Assembly (NCBI RefSeq): GCF_002119805.1
Contig: NZ_CP021059.1
Coordinates: 62,001-126,000 of the forward strand
Length of the DNA stretch: 64,000 nucleotides
DNA from: Macrococcoides canis
GTDB taxonomy: Bacteria > Bacillota > Bacilli > Staphylococcales > Staphylococcaceae
Direction: 5' to 3'
Position 1 is the first letter of the stretch. Each line of letters starts with the position of its first letter. Below are positions 40,230 through 49,099 of the stretch, one piece after another. Position numbers and translations under genes: made by a program. Under the pieces are notes generated by a model. That model did no database searches. It worked only from the letters and a program-made list of their open reading frames with translations, and had not been told where the DNA came from.

Positions 40230-41420
40230 ATGCATAACGGAAATTTATATTGGCCCCATACATATATGAAAGACGATTATAATGATGTTTTAGCAACGGA
40301 ATATGATGTTGTGATTATCGGTGGAGGGATGAGTGGTGCACTTAGTGCGTATCGATTCTCGAAAGCAGGATATCGCACGCTTATTGTGGAACAGCACGAA
40401 ATAGGTAGCGGTAGTAGTGCTGCAAATACAGGATTAATGCAATATATGAGTGATAAACTGCTGCATGAATGTGTTGAAGACTTTGGCGTATTAGAGGCTT
40501 ATCATTTTTATAAAGCGAGTAAAGAAGGTTTGCAAGATATCGGAGAAATATCAAAATTACTGCATCCGGATGTTAATTTTATACAAAGGGATAGTTTGTT
40601 CTATGCATCCAAGAAGAAAGATAGGCAAACGATTATAGATGAATATAATGCATTGAAACGCTATGATTTTCCTGTCGAATATGTGACAGAAGAACAATTG
40701 AAGTCCGAATATGGAATAAATAAGTATAACGCACTGATAACTCGTGAAGATGCAGAGATTAATCCGTATGTATTTGTTAATGAACTCGTTAAATATGCAC
40801 ATACACATTACAATCTCCATTGTATCGAGCATTGTGAACTTACTTCCTACAAAGCGCATGATGGTGTTGTTGAATGTAAACTTACAGACCGAAAAGTATT
40901 GGCAAAACATTTAATTATGACAACTGGCTATGCTAAAAATAAGATAACAAAAAAATATATTCATAGAGAAGCATTTGTAGCAAGCTATGCAGTAGTCACA
41001 AAACCGATTCATAATAATTTCTGGAAAGATAAAGTGATGATATGGGAATCAGCCCGTCCGTATCTTTATATACGACATGTCCCGGGAAATAGAGTGTTGA
41101 TTGGTGGTTTAGATGAGTCTACGGATAAAATTCCATCGCAGCGACATATTAACAAAAGAGGGAAACAATTAATAAAAGCTTTTAATAAGTTGTTTCCTCA
41201 TATTGACGTAGAGATGGATTATGCTTATGGAGCACGCTTTGGAGAAACGAAGGATGGTAAACCGTTTATCGGCAAGATAGAAGATAATGCTGAAGTTTAT
41301 GGTCTGTATGGCTATGGGGGAAATGGTACGGTGTATTCATCCTTCGGTAGCAAGTTGCTCTTAGATATGATTGACGGAAAGTATAATCCTCTAAGCGAGA
41401 TATTTAAATTGAAAAGATAG
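40230..41420 (+). CDS. FAD-dependent oxidoreductase (DAO family)
   Basis: This 396-residue protein has an N-terminal FAD-binding Rossmann motif VVIIGGGMSGALSAYRFSKAG (about residues 28-48) with VEQHEIGSGSSAANTGLMQY after it. The C-terminal closing motif is YGLYGYGGNGTVYSSFGS, as in glycine or D-amino-acid oxidase-type enzymes of the DAO family. It probably oxidises an amine or amino acid; the substrate is unknown. ATG 40230 follows AGAGGTAATT. It is a single gene with terminator. Confidence 0.85.
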   Translation: MHNGNLYWPHTYMKDDYNDVLATEYDVVIIGGGMSGALSAYRFSKAGYRTLIVEQHEIGSGSSAANTGLMQYMSDKLLHECVEDFGVLEAYHFYKASKEGLQDIGEISKLLHPDVNFIQRDSLFYASKKKDRQTIIDEYNALKRYDFPVEYVTEEQLKSEYGINKYNALITREDAEINPYVFVNELVKYAHTHYNLHCIEHCELTSYKAHDGVVECKLTDRKVLAKHLIMTTGYAKNKITKKYIHREAFVASYAVVTKPIHNNFWKDKVMIWESARPYLYIRHVPGNRVLIGGLDESTDKIPSQRHINKRGKQLIKAFNKLFPHIDVEMDYAYGARFGETKDGKPFIGKIEDNAEVYGLYGYGGNGTVYSSFGSKLLLDMIDGKYNPLSEIFKLKR

Positions 41421-41423
41421 CTG

Positions 41424-41450
41424 AACTTCTGATGTCAGAAGTTCTTTATA
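41424..41450 (+). terminator. Terminator after oxidoreductase gene
   Basis: GAACTTCTGA (41424-41433) pairs with TCAGAAGTTC (41436-41445), followed by TTTAT. The 2-base loop is tight, so the top pairs probably open. Confidence 0.75.
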
Positions 41451-41470
41451 TTTATATATGGAGTGAGTTT

Positions 41471-43723
41471 ATGAAACCTATTAAAATTATCGGCGCAAAA
41501 CAAAATAATTTGAAGGATATTACTTTAGAGATTCCTAAACATAAGTTAACGGTTTTTACTGGGCGCTCAGGTTCTGGAAAATCATCTTTAGTGTTCAATA
41601 CAATTGCAGCAGAGAGTGAACGCCTATTAAATGAAACTTATAGTACTTATATTCAGAACCAATTACAGCACTACGATAAGCCGGTTGTCGACCGTATCGA
41701 AAATTTGCCAGTTTCTATGGTTATCAGCCAAGATCAAATGGGGGGAAATTCAAGATCTACGGTAGGGACGATTTCTGATATTTATTCAACTGTCCGATTG
41801 TTGTGGTCACGAATAGGCGCACCTTTTGTCGGCTATTCGATGGACTTCTCATTTAATAATACAAATGGGATGTGTCCGAGATGTGAGGGGCTCGGTTATG
41901 TAGAGGATATCGATTTGAATGAGCTGCTCCACTACGATCGATCGTTAAATGAAGATGCGATTAATTTTCCGTCATTCGCTCCAACATCCTGGCGTGGAAA
42001 ACGATACGTTTATTCAGGACTTTTTGATAATGATAAGAAGCTTAAAGATTTTACAAAGGAAGAAATGGATACCTTTTTGTATCAAGAACCTAAGAAATTA
42101 AAGAATCCACCAAAGAACTGGCCAAAGACTGCTAAATTTGAAGGATTGATCTATCGATTTAGAAGATCGTTTTTAATTAATGATACGTACGAAAAGAAAA
42201 AATTTATTAAAGATGTCAATCGCATTGTAACAGAGCAAGTTTGTCCTGAGTGTCATGGTGCACGTCTAAATGATAAGATACTAAGTTGTAAAATTAACGG
42301 GACAAACATTGCCCAGTTCTGTGATATGACGATAACTGATGAAATTGAATTTTTAGCACAATTAGATGATGAGAAAGCGCAGTATATTATAACGCCTTTA
42401 ATAGAACAGCTTAAAGCATTGAAGCGTATCGGATTGGGCTATTTAACTTTAAGTAGAGAAACAACAACTTTATCAGGAGGAGAATCACAAAGGATAAAGT
42501 TAATCCGTCATTTGAATAGTCCATTAACGGATCTAGTCTATATCATAGATGAGCCAAGTGTTGGACTGCACCCTGAAGACATAGAGAACATCAATCAAAT
42601 TATGTTGTCGATAAGAGATAAGGGAAACACTGTACTCATTGTAGAACATGATCCAGATATTATTAAGATTGCCGATTATTGTGTAGACATAGGTCCAGGA
42701 AGCGGTAAGCATGGAGGTAACGTAACATTTACAGGGTCATATAATGATTTATTAACGTCTAATACAAGCACTGGAAAAGTATTATCTCAAAATCATAAGT
42801 TTAAATCTGATATAAGAAAGTCGAAATCATTTATTCAGCTGAAGAATATTACGAAAAATAATTTGAATAATGTATCCGTAGATATACCTGAAAATGTAAT
42901 GACAGTGATAACGGGAGTTGCGGGTTCAGGGAAAAGTACTCTAGTTCATACAGGATTTAAAGACAGTGAAGATGTCATCTATATTAACCAAAAGCCAATT
43001 CACGCAACAAATCGATCAAATCTACTTACATATTTGGATGTATTCGACGACATTCGAACGTATTATAGTAAAGAAACAGGCTTACCAAAGGGGATGTTCA
43101 GCTATAATTCAGAAGGTGCATGTCCAAACTGTCACGGTAAAGGAGTGATTAAGACTGAACTTGCTTTTATGTCGGATTTTGTACAAACATGCGAAGTATG
43201 TAATGGCAAACGATATCGTAAAGAAGTATTGGATGCAACTGTGAATGGATATTCAATCGCAGATATACTTAATTTATCTGTTGAGGAAGCACTTGATTTC
43301 TTTCCTATAAAACGTGTAAATAATGTGCTTACAAGCGTTAAACACACAGGCTTAAATTATATGACGCTTGGTCAATCACTGGATACACTCTCAGGTGGAG
43401 AAAGTCAGCGTGTAAAATTAAGTCAGTATATAAATGAAACAGTCACAAATAAAATCTTTATCTTTGATGAGCCGACTACAGGGTTACATGAAGATGATAT
43501 TGAAACGTTAAAAGAGATATTCGACTATTTAATTGAGAAGGGAAATACTGTTATCATTATTGAGCATAATTTGACGATGATGACATATGCAGATTGGATT
43601 GTAGACATTGGTCCCCATGCAGGATTAGCAGGAGGTAAGGTGCTGTATAGTGGAGAACCAGCAGGAATTATGGATATTAATGAGTCATTAACGGGCAAAC
43701 ATTTACAAAGGTATACGAAATAA
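41471..43723 (+). CDS. UvrA-like ABC ATPase (UvrA2 type)
   Basis: This 750-residue protein has two ABC ATPase cassettes as in UvrA: Walker A GRSGSGKSSL (about residues 31-40) and GVAGSGKST in the second half. The signature LSGGESQR occurs twice, and zinc-binding CPRCEGLGY and CPNCHGKG modules with CxxC pairs are present. It is shorter than UvrA (about 940) and lacks the UvrB-interaction insert, which fits the UvrA2/DrrC-like class linked to DNA-binding drugs or lesion tolerance. GGAGTGAGTTT precedes ATG 41471. It is a single gene. Confidence 0.87.
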   Translation: MKPIKIIGAKQNNLKDITLEIPKHKLTVFTGRSGSGKSSLVFNTIAAESERLLNETYSTYIQNQLQHYDKPVVDRIENLPVSMVISQDQMGGNSRSTVGTISDIYSTVRLLWSRIGAPFVGYSMDFSFNNTNGMCPRCEGLGYVEDIDLNELLHYDRSLNEDAINFPSFAPTSWRGKRYVYSGLFDNDKKLKDFTKEEMDTFLYQEPKKLKNPPKNWPKTAKFEGLIYRFRRSFLINDTYEKKKFIKDVNRIVTEQVCPECHGARLNDKILSCKINGTNIAQFCDMTITDEIEFLAQLDDEKAQYIITPLIEQLKALKRIGLGYLTLSRETTTLSGGESQRIKLIRHLNSPLTDLVYIIDEPSVGLHPEDIENINQIMLSIRDKGNTVLIVEHDPDIIKIADYCVDIGPGSGKHGGNVTFTGSYNDLLTSNTSTGKVLSQNHKFKSDIRKSKSFIQLKNITKNNLNNVSVDIPENVMTVITGVAGSGKSTLVHTGFKDSEDVIYINQKPIHATNRSNLLTYLDVFDDIRTYYSKETGLPKGMFSYNSEGACPNCHGKGVIKTELAFMSDFVQTCEVCNGKRYRKEVLDATVNGYSIADILNLSVEEALDFFPIKRVNNVLTSVKHTGLNYMTLGQSLDTLSGGESQRVKLSQYINETVTNKIFIFDEPTTGLHEDDIETLKEIFDYLIEKGNTVIIIEHNLTMMTYADWIVDIGPHAGLAGGKVLYSGEPAGIMDINESLTGKHLQRYTK

Positions 43724-43801
43724 AATATTATGTTAATATATTAATCTGAATAGTTGAAATATAAAGAAATTGTAAGAAATATTAAAAAACCCTTAAACAT
43801 A

Positions 43802-43819
43802 TTGTGATATAATTCACAA
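43802..43819. promoter_or_regulatory. Rex-type (or CRP/Fnr-type) operator
   Basis: TTGTGATATAATTCACAA fits the Rex consensus TTGTGAW6TCACAA, and TGTGA-N6-TCACA also fits CRP/Fnr-type sites. It covers the TATAAT (43808-43813) that would be the -10 box of the EIIC gene. ACAT/ATGT outside extends the palindrome to 43797-43824. Confidence 0.65.
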
Positions 43820-43873
43820 TATGTTATATTGATGATGTAAATAGTAGTCATCATGAATAAGGGAGGGTCTTTT

Positions 43874-44926
43874 ATGGCCGACACAAAATTAACACCAAGA
43901 TCATTTCTCTTTAAAGTGCTTAATGGTGTAGCACTAGGTATCGTAGTAGGATTAATTCCTAATGCAATTCTTGGAGAATTGTTTAAGTATTTGACACAGT
44001 TTCATCCCTTCTTTGGTACGTTGTTAAACGTAGTCGTAGGTATTCAGTTTACAGTACCAGTTATTGTAGGTGTCTTAATTGCAATGCAGTTTAAACTCAA
44101 CCCACTACAAACGGTTATTGTGGGAACAGCTGCATTTGTAGGTAGTGGTGCAGCAGTGTTTCAAGAAAAAGTATGGACACTCGTAGGCATCGGTGATTTA
44201 ATTAATACAATGATTACCGCATCTATCTCAGTCTTAATTATTTTATGGATTAAAGATCGTCTAGGTTCATTGAACATTATTTTACTACCAATCATTGCTG
44301 GAGGATTAGCAGGTTTACTAGGTATATTAAGTTTACCTTATGTTAAGTTGATTACAAGTTCATTAGGACAGCTGGTCAATAGCTTTACGAATTTGCAGCC
44401 AATCTTAATGTGTATTCTCATTGCAATCGTCTTTAGTATATTAATTGTATCTCCAATCTCTACAGTTGCAATTGCCATGGCAATTGGAATCTCTGGCATG
44501 GCTTCAGGTGCTGCCAATCTCGGAGTTGCAGCAGCAGCGACAATGCTCGCAATCGGATCATATAAAGTAAATAAATCTGGGGTTACGATTGCGATTTTAA
44601 TGGGTGCGATGAAGATGATGATGCCTAACTTGATAAAATATCCAATCATTATATTACCGATTGCTACAACTGCAGCAGTTAGTGGTTTGATGGGGGCGTT
44701 ATTCAATATACAAGGTATCCCTGCTTCAGCTGGATTTGGATATTCAGGATTAGTTGGACCGATTAATGCACTTAAATTTATGGAAGGTAGTATATTGATG
44801 AATCTCGGTATATTAGCAATTGCTTATATCGTTGTACCTGTAATTGTAGGATTAGTTGTTCATAATTTATGTTTGAAATTCAAAGTGTATCCGAAAGAAG
44901 TATTTAAATTCCAGACAGAAGAATAA
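43874..44926 (+). CDS. PTS EIIC_2-type membrane transporter
   Basis: This 350-residue protein has about ten membrane helices. It matches the EIIC_2 (PF13303) type found as a single-domain PTS-like permease, with GIQFTVPVIVGVLIAMQF and ISTVAIAMAIGISGMASGAANLG. No EIIA or EIIB domain is attached or adjacent, so transport need not be phosphotransfer-driven. AGGGAGGGTC precedes ATG 43874. The ketopantoate reductase-like gene follows after 24 bases; the two share a promoter with the Rex-type box. The substrate is unknown. Confidence 0.78.
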   Translation: MADTKLTPRSFLFKVLNGVALGIVVGLIPNAILGELFKYLTQFHPFFGTLLNVVVGIQFTVPVIVGVLIAMQFKLNPLQTVIVGTAAFVGSGAAVFQEKVWTLVGIGDLINTMITASISVLIILWIKDRLGSLNIILLPIIAGGLAGLLGILSLPYVKLITSSLGQLVNSFTNLQPILMCILIAIVFSILIVSPISTVAIAMAIGISGMASGAANLGVAAAATMLAIGSYKVNKSGVTIAILMGAMKMMMPNLIKYPIIILPIATTAAVSGLMGALFNIQGIPASAGFGYSGLVGPINALKFMEGSILMNLGILAIAYIVVPVIVGLVVHNLCLKFKVYPKEVFKFQTEE

Positions 44927-44950
44927 TAAGACATTTAAGGAGGAATTCAT

Positions 44951-45883
44951 ATGTATAAAATTGCAATTGCCGGAGCAGGTGCGATGGGTGGTAGAATCGG
45001 AACGTATTTAAAGCGAAATGGTGAAGATGTGGTGTTAATTGATCGTTGGCAAGATCACATCGATGCAATTAATAAAAATGGTATGGAAATTCAAACAGAA
45101 ACTGAAACATATACGGTTCAAATTCCAGCGATGCAACCGGAAGAAGTTAAAGAAAAATTTGATCTAATTATATTGTTAACGAAAGCAATGCATGCAGATG
45201 ATATGTTAAAATCGTTAAAAGACATTGGCGCAATTACTGAAAGTACTGCAATTCTCTCGATGATGAATGGATTAGGACATGCTGATTACTTGTCGCAGTA
45301 CGTTCCAAAATCTCAAATTTTCTTAGCGGTAACAATGTGGACAGCGGGACTTAGAGGACCTGGTCAACTGTTACTTGAAGGTCAAGGTGGTATAGATTTT
45401 CAACGTTCAGATGGTCAGCCTGATGAACGTACTGAAAAGATTGCGCAAGTCTTAGATGATGCAGGATTGAATGCTAAAATCAGCGATGATGTATTCTTCT
45501 CAATATGGTCAAAAGCAGCAGTAAATAGTGTGCTGAATCCTTTATGTACAATACTTGATAAAACGATTGGAGAGTTTGGCGCGTATGAGAATGCACGTGA
45601 AATGATCACGCCGATATTAAAGGAACTTATTGCAGTGGCAAATGCACGTGGAACGAACGTTGTATTTGAAACATTGCTTGCGAAGATTGAAGCTACTTAT
45701 CCTAATGAAGCACAAGGATTACATCATCCATCGATGCATCAAGATTACACGAACAGACGTCTGACTGAAATTGATTATTTAAACGGACAAATTGCGAAAT
45801 ACGGTGATGAGCTAGGTATTGAAACGCCTGCCAATGATTTGATAACGCATTTAATTCATCAGTTAGAAATGAAATATGCATAA
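44951..45883 (+). CDS. panE: 2-dehydropantoate 2-reductase family protein
   Basis: This 310-residue protein has the N-terminal NADPH-binding motif IAGAGAMGGRIG (residues 5-16) and the ApbA/PanE C-terminal helical domain. The pattern FSIWSKAAVNSVLNPLCTIL contains the conserved Lys and Asn. It should reduce ketopantoate to pantoate or act on a similar 2-keto acid. AAGGAGGAATTC precedes the ATG. Cotranscription with an EIIC-type permease is unusual for pantothenate synthesis and could mean another keto-acid substrate. No panB/panC genes are near. Confidence 0.82.
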   Translation: MYKIAIAGAGAMGGRIGTYLKRNGEDVVLIDRWQDHIDAINKNGMEIQTETETYTVQIPAMQPEEVKEKFDLIILLTKAMHADDMLKSLKDIGAITESTAILSMMNGLGHADYLSQYVPKSQIFLAVTMWTAGLRGPGQLLLEGQGGIDFQRSDGQPDERTEKIAQVLDDAGLNAKISDDVFFSIWSKAAVNSVLNPLCTILDKTIGEFGAYENAREMITPILKELIAVANARGTNVVFETLLAKIEATYPNEAQGLHHPSMHQDYTNRRLTEIDYLNGQIAKYGDELGIETPANDLITHLIHQLEMKYA

Positions 45884-45924
45884 CAAAAAGAAGTTTCCTG
45901 AATTCAGGAAACTTCTTTTTGTTT
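45882..45924. terminator. Terminator between panE-like and CHAP genes
   Basis: AACAAAAAGAAGTTTCCTG and its exact complement form 19-base arms around AATT. It works in both directions and contains the stop codon region of the CHAP gene. Confidence 0.92.
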
Positions 45925-46392
45925 AGGATTCATTTTAGGGTGGATAATATGATAGCGTGCGATATCTTGTCGCGTTAATATTCTGCTCGTAATTTTGAAT
46001 GGTTCTGAATAATTCATTTCTGAAATTTTAAAATTCCCATTTGCATATACGTGTTCGATATATGCGACATGACCTAATGAACCACGTGGTGATTGTAATA
46101 TAGCACCTTCTTTAGGTATTTTATTTACGACATAGCCATCTTTTTGCGCTTCTTTAGCCCAATACTTTGCATCATGCCAGTCACGCTCAATCATTGCTTT
46201 ATCCTCTTTGACTTTATCAAAAGCATACGCAGTACATTGACCTTCCTTGTATGTGTTCAAAGCCATTGGATCTGGCATAAGATGAAGGGTGATCTCTTCA
46301 AATTTATCAGCTATGTCATCCTTATTAAATAAAATATATAGACCGATACTCGATATCATGATTAACAATATCACTGTTATGAATCTTTTCAT
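45904..46392 (-). CDS. CHAP-domain protein, membrane-anchored or secreted
   Basis: This 162-residue protein has an N-terminal hydrophobic helix (residues 4-22) and a CHAP amidase/peptidase domain. The catalytic Cys is in EGQCTAYAFD (about residue 53) and the His is in GSLGHVAYIEHV (about residue 110). CHAP enzymes cut peptidoglycan cross-bridges or stem peptides. GGAGGTCGTA precedes ATG 46392. Without a clear cleavage site it may remain membrane-bound. It is a single gene next to arsB but with its own signals. Confidence 0.82.
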   Translation of the reverse strand: MKRFITVILLIMISSIGLYILFNKDDIADKFEEITLHLMPDPMALNTYKEGQCTAYAFDKVKEDKAMIERDWHDAKYWAKEAQKDGYVVNKIPKEGAILQSPRGSLGHVAYIEHVYANGNFKISEMNYSEPFKITSRILTRQDIARYHIIHPKMNPKQKEVS

Positions 46393-46458
46393 TACGACCT
46401 CCATTACGTCGTATTAATGATAAACGATAACATTTTTTAATTATTATTTGGTATAACT

Positions 46459-47748
46459 TTAGAATAATAAATAAGTTAAATATAATCCTATGAGCGTTGC
46501 AAGCAATACTGGAATCGTTATGATAATCCCAGTTTTAAAGTACATTCCCCAGGAAATCTTTACACCCTTTTGACTTAAGACGTGTAGCCATAACAATGTT
46601 GCCAGAGAACCGATAGGTGTAATTTTTGGACCTAAATCAGATCCGATTACATTGGCATAGACTAATCCATCTTTTATTTGACCAGCAGCACCAGACTGAT
46701 GGATAGCAATCGCATCAATGAGTACTGTTGGCATATTATTCATTATTGAAGATAAGATTGCAGCGATAAAGCCCATACCTAAAATACTGATGAATAAACC
46801 TTGCGTAGTTAAAGCGCTAATATTATCAGCAAGAATATTTGTAATGCCTGCATTTTTAAGCCCATAGACAACGATATACATCCCTATAGAGAAGAAAACA
46901 ATATTCCACGGCGCACCCTTCATTACTTTAGAAGTATTAACTGCAGGTGATTTTCTAGCGAGTAATAAGAAAATGAGCGCGATACTTCCGGCGATAAATG
47001 AAACAGGTATATCAATAAATTCACTCATTAAATAACCAAATAATAATAATGTTAACACAACCCATGAATATTTGAATAACTTCATGTCTTTAATCGCCGA
47101 ATTCGGAGAAGATAGCATCGAGTCATCGAACGATTTAGGAATTGCTTTTTTGAAGTAAAGATATAACACGAGAATACTAGCACATAAAGAGAATATATTT
47201 GGAATAATCATTCTTTGCATATATTCCGTAAATCCGATATTAAAGTAATCAGCCGACACAATGTTTACAAGATTACTTACAACAAGCGGAAGAGACGTTG
47301 TATCTGCAATAAACCCACTTGCAATAACGAAAGGGAAGACGATCTTTTCATCAAATTTTAAATTACGAACCATTGCAAGAACGATAGGAGTTAATATTAA
47401 AGCAGCACCGTCGTTTGCAAAGAATGCAGCAACTAAAGCCCCAAGGAGTGAAATATAAATAAACATCTTAATACCGTTTCCATTCGAAGCTTTAACCATA
47501 TGCCTGGCAGCCCACTCAAAGAAACCAATCTCATCGAGAATAAGTGAAATAATAATAACCGCAATAAAAGTTAAAGTTGCATTCCAGACGATAGCTGTCA
47601 CTTCTTGCACATCATGAAAATTGACGACACCAGTAAGTAAAGCGAGAATCGCACCAGTAACTGCAGATATACCGATATCCAGTCCTTTTGGTTGCCATAT
47701 AACAAAAATTAATGTGACGATAAATATAAAAGCAGCAATATAAAGCAT
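46459..47748 (-). CDS. arsB: Arsenite efflux permease ArsB
   Basis: This 429-residue membrane protein has about 12 helices. Long stretches, such as [34 protein letters not shown] and [13 protein letters not shown], match staphylococcal ArsB closely. It extrudes arsenite or antimonite using the proton gradient. No arsR, arsC or arsA lies next to it, so control must come from an unlinked ArsR-type repressor acting on the tandem palindromes at 47777-47803. TTAAGGAGTTAAATTAGA precedes the ATG. Confidence 0.9.
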   Translation of the reverse strand: MLYIAAFIFIVTLIFVIWQPKGLDIGISAVTGAILALLTGVVNFHDVQEVTAIVWNATLTFIAVIIISLILDEIGFFEWAARHMVKASNGNGIKMFIYISLLGALVAAFFANDGAALILTPIVLAMVRNLKFDEKIVFPFVIASGFIADTTSLPLVVSNLVNIVSADYFNIGFTEYMQRMIIPNIFSLCASILVLYLYFKKAIPKSFDDSMLSSPNSAIKDMKLFKYSWVVLTLLLFGYLMSEFIDIPVSFIAGSIALIFLLLARKSPAVNTSKVMKGAPWNIVFFSIGMYIVVYGLKNAGITNILADNISALTTQGLFISILGMGFIAAILSSIMNNMPTVLIDAIAIHQSGAAGQIKDGLVYANVIGSDLGPKITPIGSLATLLWLHVLSQKGVKISWGMYFKTGIIITIPVLLATLIGLYLTYLLF

Positions 47749-47776
47749 TCTAATTTAACTCCTTAAAATAAATTTC

Positions 47777-47803
47777 TCTATATAGATTAACATCTATATA
47801 GAT
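47777..47803. promoter_or_regulatory. Tandem palindromes upstream of arsB, probable ArsR-type operators
   Basis: TCTATATAGAT occurs at 47777-47787 and 47793-47803, each near-palindromic, 16 bases apart. They lie about 30-55 bases upstream of the arsB start, where an ArsR/SmtB repressor would act. Confidence 0.5.
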
Positions 47804-47940
47804 ATATATCAATACTAGTAATCGTTATTGAGTTAAGATATATTTAAGAAATTATTAATTTCTAATTAATGGATATTAATGGATATATCTTCTAATATCG
47901 ATAGTGTAGAAGAATCATTTATATTAAAGGAGAGAGAAAT

Positions 47941-48786
47941 ATGAATAAAATGTACAATGTTTTAACAAGCACAGCACTACTGGGTGCACTAGTAGTAGGT
48001 CAAAGTAGTATTGCTTCGGCTGAAGAATCCACTTCAAAGACAGAAGAAATGCCGCAATCAGGTGCCCCTTATGAATTGCATTTAGATGAAAATGGGCAAC
48101 CTGATATGAAAGAAGATGGCATGACTCTAGAAGGTTATATTGATGAGCGAACAGGTCAGTTAGATACAAGAGATAAAGGTGTAACATACGAAGACAACAT
48201 GCAGCAAAAAGATGGCATAGATAACATGCAGCAGAAAGACATGAACAACATGGACAATATGCAGCAAAAAGATATGAACAACATGGACAATATGCAGCAA
48301 AAAGATATGAACAACATGGACAATATGCAGCAAAAAGACATGAACAATACGGACAATATGCAGCAGAAAGACATGAACAATATGGATAATATGCAGCAGA
48401 AAGACATGAACAATATGGACAATATGCAGCAAAAAGACATGAACAACATGGACAATATGCAGCAAAAAGATATGAACAATATGGACAACATGCAGCAAAA
48501 AGACATGAATAATATGGACAACATGCAGCAGAAAGACATGAACAACATGGACAATATGCAGCAAAAAGATATGAACAATATGGACAACATGCAGCAAAAA
48601 GACATGAACAATATGGATAACATGCAGCAGAAAGACATGAACAAAATGGACAACATGCAGCAAAAAGACATGAAAATGTTACCGGATACTGGGGAATCTG
48701 ACCAGACAATGCTTTTAGCAGGTGGGGCATTATTATTCGCTGGTATTGCATTAAGTTTCCTATCATATAAAAGAAAAAAAGCATAA
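47941..48786 (+). CDS. LPXTG-anchored surface protein with 11-residue repeats
   Basis: This 281-residue protein has a signal peptide (about residues 1-28, ending ASA) and a short unique acidic region (30-85). An array of MDNMQQKDMNN repeats follows (about 85-245). The C-terminal sortase signal LPDTG is followed by a hydrophobic segment and KRKKA. It should be covalently attached to the cell wall. The repeats are highly hydrophilic, rich in Met, Asn, Gln, Lys and Asp, and probably extended or coiled-coil. AGGAGAGAGAAAT precedes the ATG. Ligand or function is unknown. Confidence 0.85.
   Translation: MNKMYNVLTSTALLGALVVGQSSIASAEESTSKTEEMPQSGAPYELHLDENGQPDMKEDGMTLEGYIDERTGQLDTRDKGVTYEDNMQQKDGIDNMQQKDMNNMDNMQQKDMNNMDNMQQKDMNNMDNMQQKDMNNTDNMQQKDMNNMDNMQQKDMNNMDNMQQKDMNNMDNMQQKDMNNMDNMQQKDMNNMDNMQQKDMNNMDNMQQKDMNNMDNMQQKDMNNMDNMQQKDMNKMDNMQQKDMKMLPDTGESDQTMLLAGGALLFAGIALSFLSYKRKKA
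48190..48680 (+). repeat. 33-base tandem repeat array within the LPXTG gene
   Basis: About 15 units of 33 bases, built around ATGCAGCARAAAGAYATGAA, encode MDNMQQKDMNN. The first and last units are degenerate. Third-position differences (AAC/AAT, AAA/AAG, GAC/GAT) distinguish units, and the period is a multiple of three, so the frame is kept when units are lost or gained. Confidence 0.95.
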
Positions 48787-48789
48787 TTT

Positions 48790-48815
48790 AAAGGCGCAGG
48801 TTATCCTGCGCCTTT
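48790..48815. terminator. Terminator between LPXTG gene and small secreted protein gene
   Basis: AAAGGCGCAGG pairs with CCTGCGCCTTT around TTAT. Usable from both sides. Confidence 0.88.
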
Positions 48816-48825
48816 AATATTTTGA

Positions 48826-49026
48826 TTACTGCATTGAAGCGAGTCTTTGATATTCAGATTGTGTTAAAGTGCTAGATTGATCTGTTTGTTCTTGATATTC
48901 ATAGAAAGAAGCTAATCTTTGATATTCAGATTGTGATAATTCTGCAGCATCAGAAGTATTAGCATAAACTCCAGCAGATCCTAATAAAATTGAGCTAGCA
49001 ACAATAAATTTACTTATCTCATTCAT
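48826..49026 (-). CDS. Small secreted protein with duplicated SEYQRLAS motif
   Basis: This 66-residue protein has a signal peptide (residues 1 to about 26, KFIVASSILLGSAGVYANTS, then DAA). The mature part of about 40 residues contains two copies of QSEYQRLAS (residues 32-40 and 56-64) separated by an acidic, Gln-rich linker. I do not recognise a family. AAGGAGGTTATATC precedes the ATG. The duplicated motif suggests a binding or self-assembly unit or a processed peptide; nothing shows which. It faces the LPXTG gene across a shared terminator. Confidence 0.72.
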   Translation of the reverse strand: MNEISKFIVASSILLGSAGVYANTSDAAELSQSEYQRLASFYEYQEQTDQSSTLTQSEYQRLASMQ

Positions 49027-49099
49027 TGATATAACCTCCTTTTTTAGTATATTAATTATATAACCATATAATTAATATACTAAACATTTTTTTGTGAAT

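Noticed and set aside
48190..48680. Regular 33-base repeats resembling a CRISPR array
   Set aside because: There are no variable spacers; units abut and encode a protein repeat in frame.
47924..48784. Long open frames on the reverse strand across the repeat region, rich in Cys, Ser, Phe or in His, Val
   Set aside because: They arise because the 33-base repeat has a period divisible by three, so any stop-free frame in one unit stays open through all. The forward frame has signal peptide, LPDTG anchor and ribosome-binding site.
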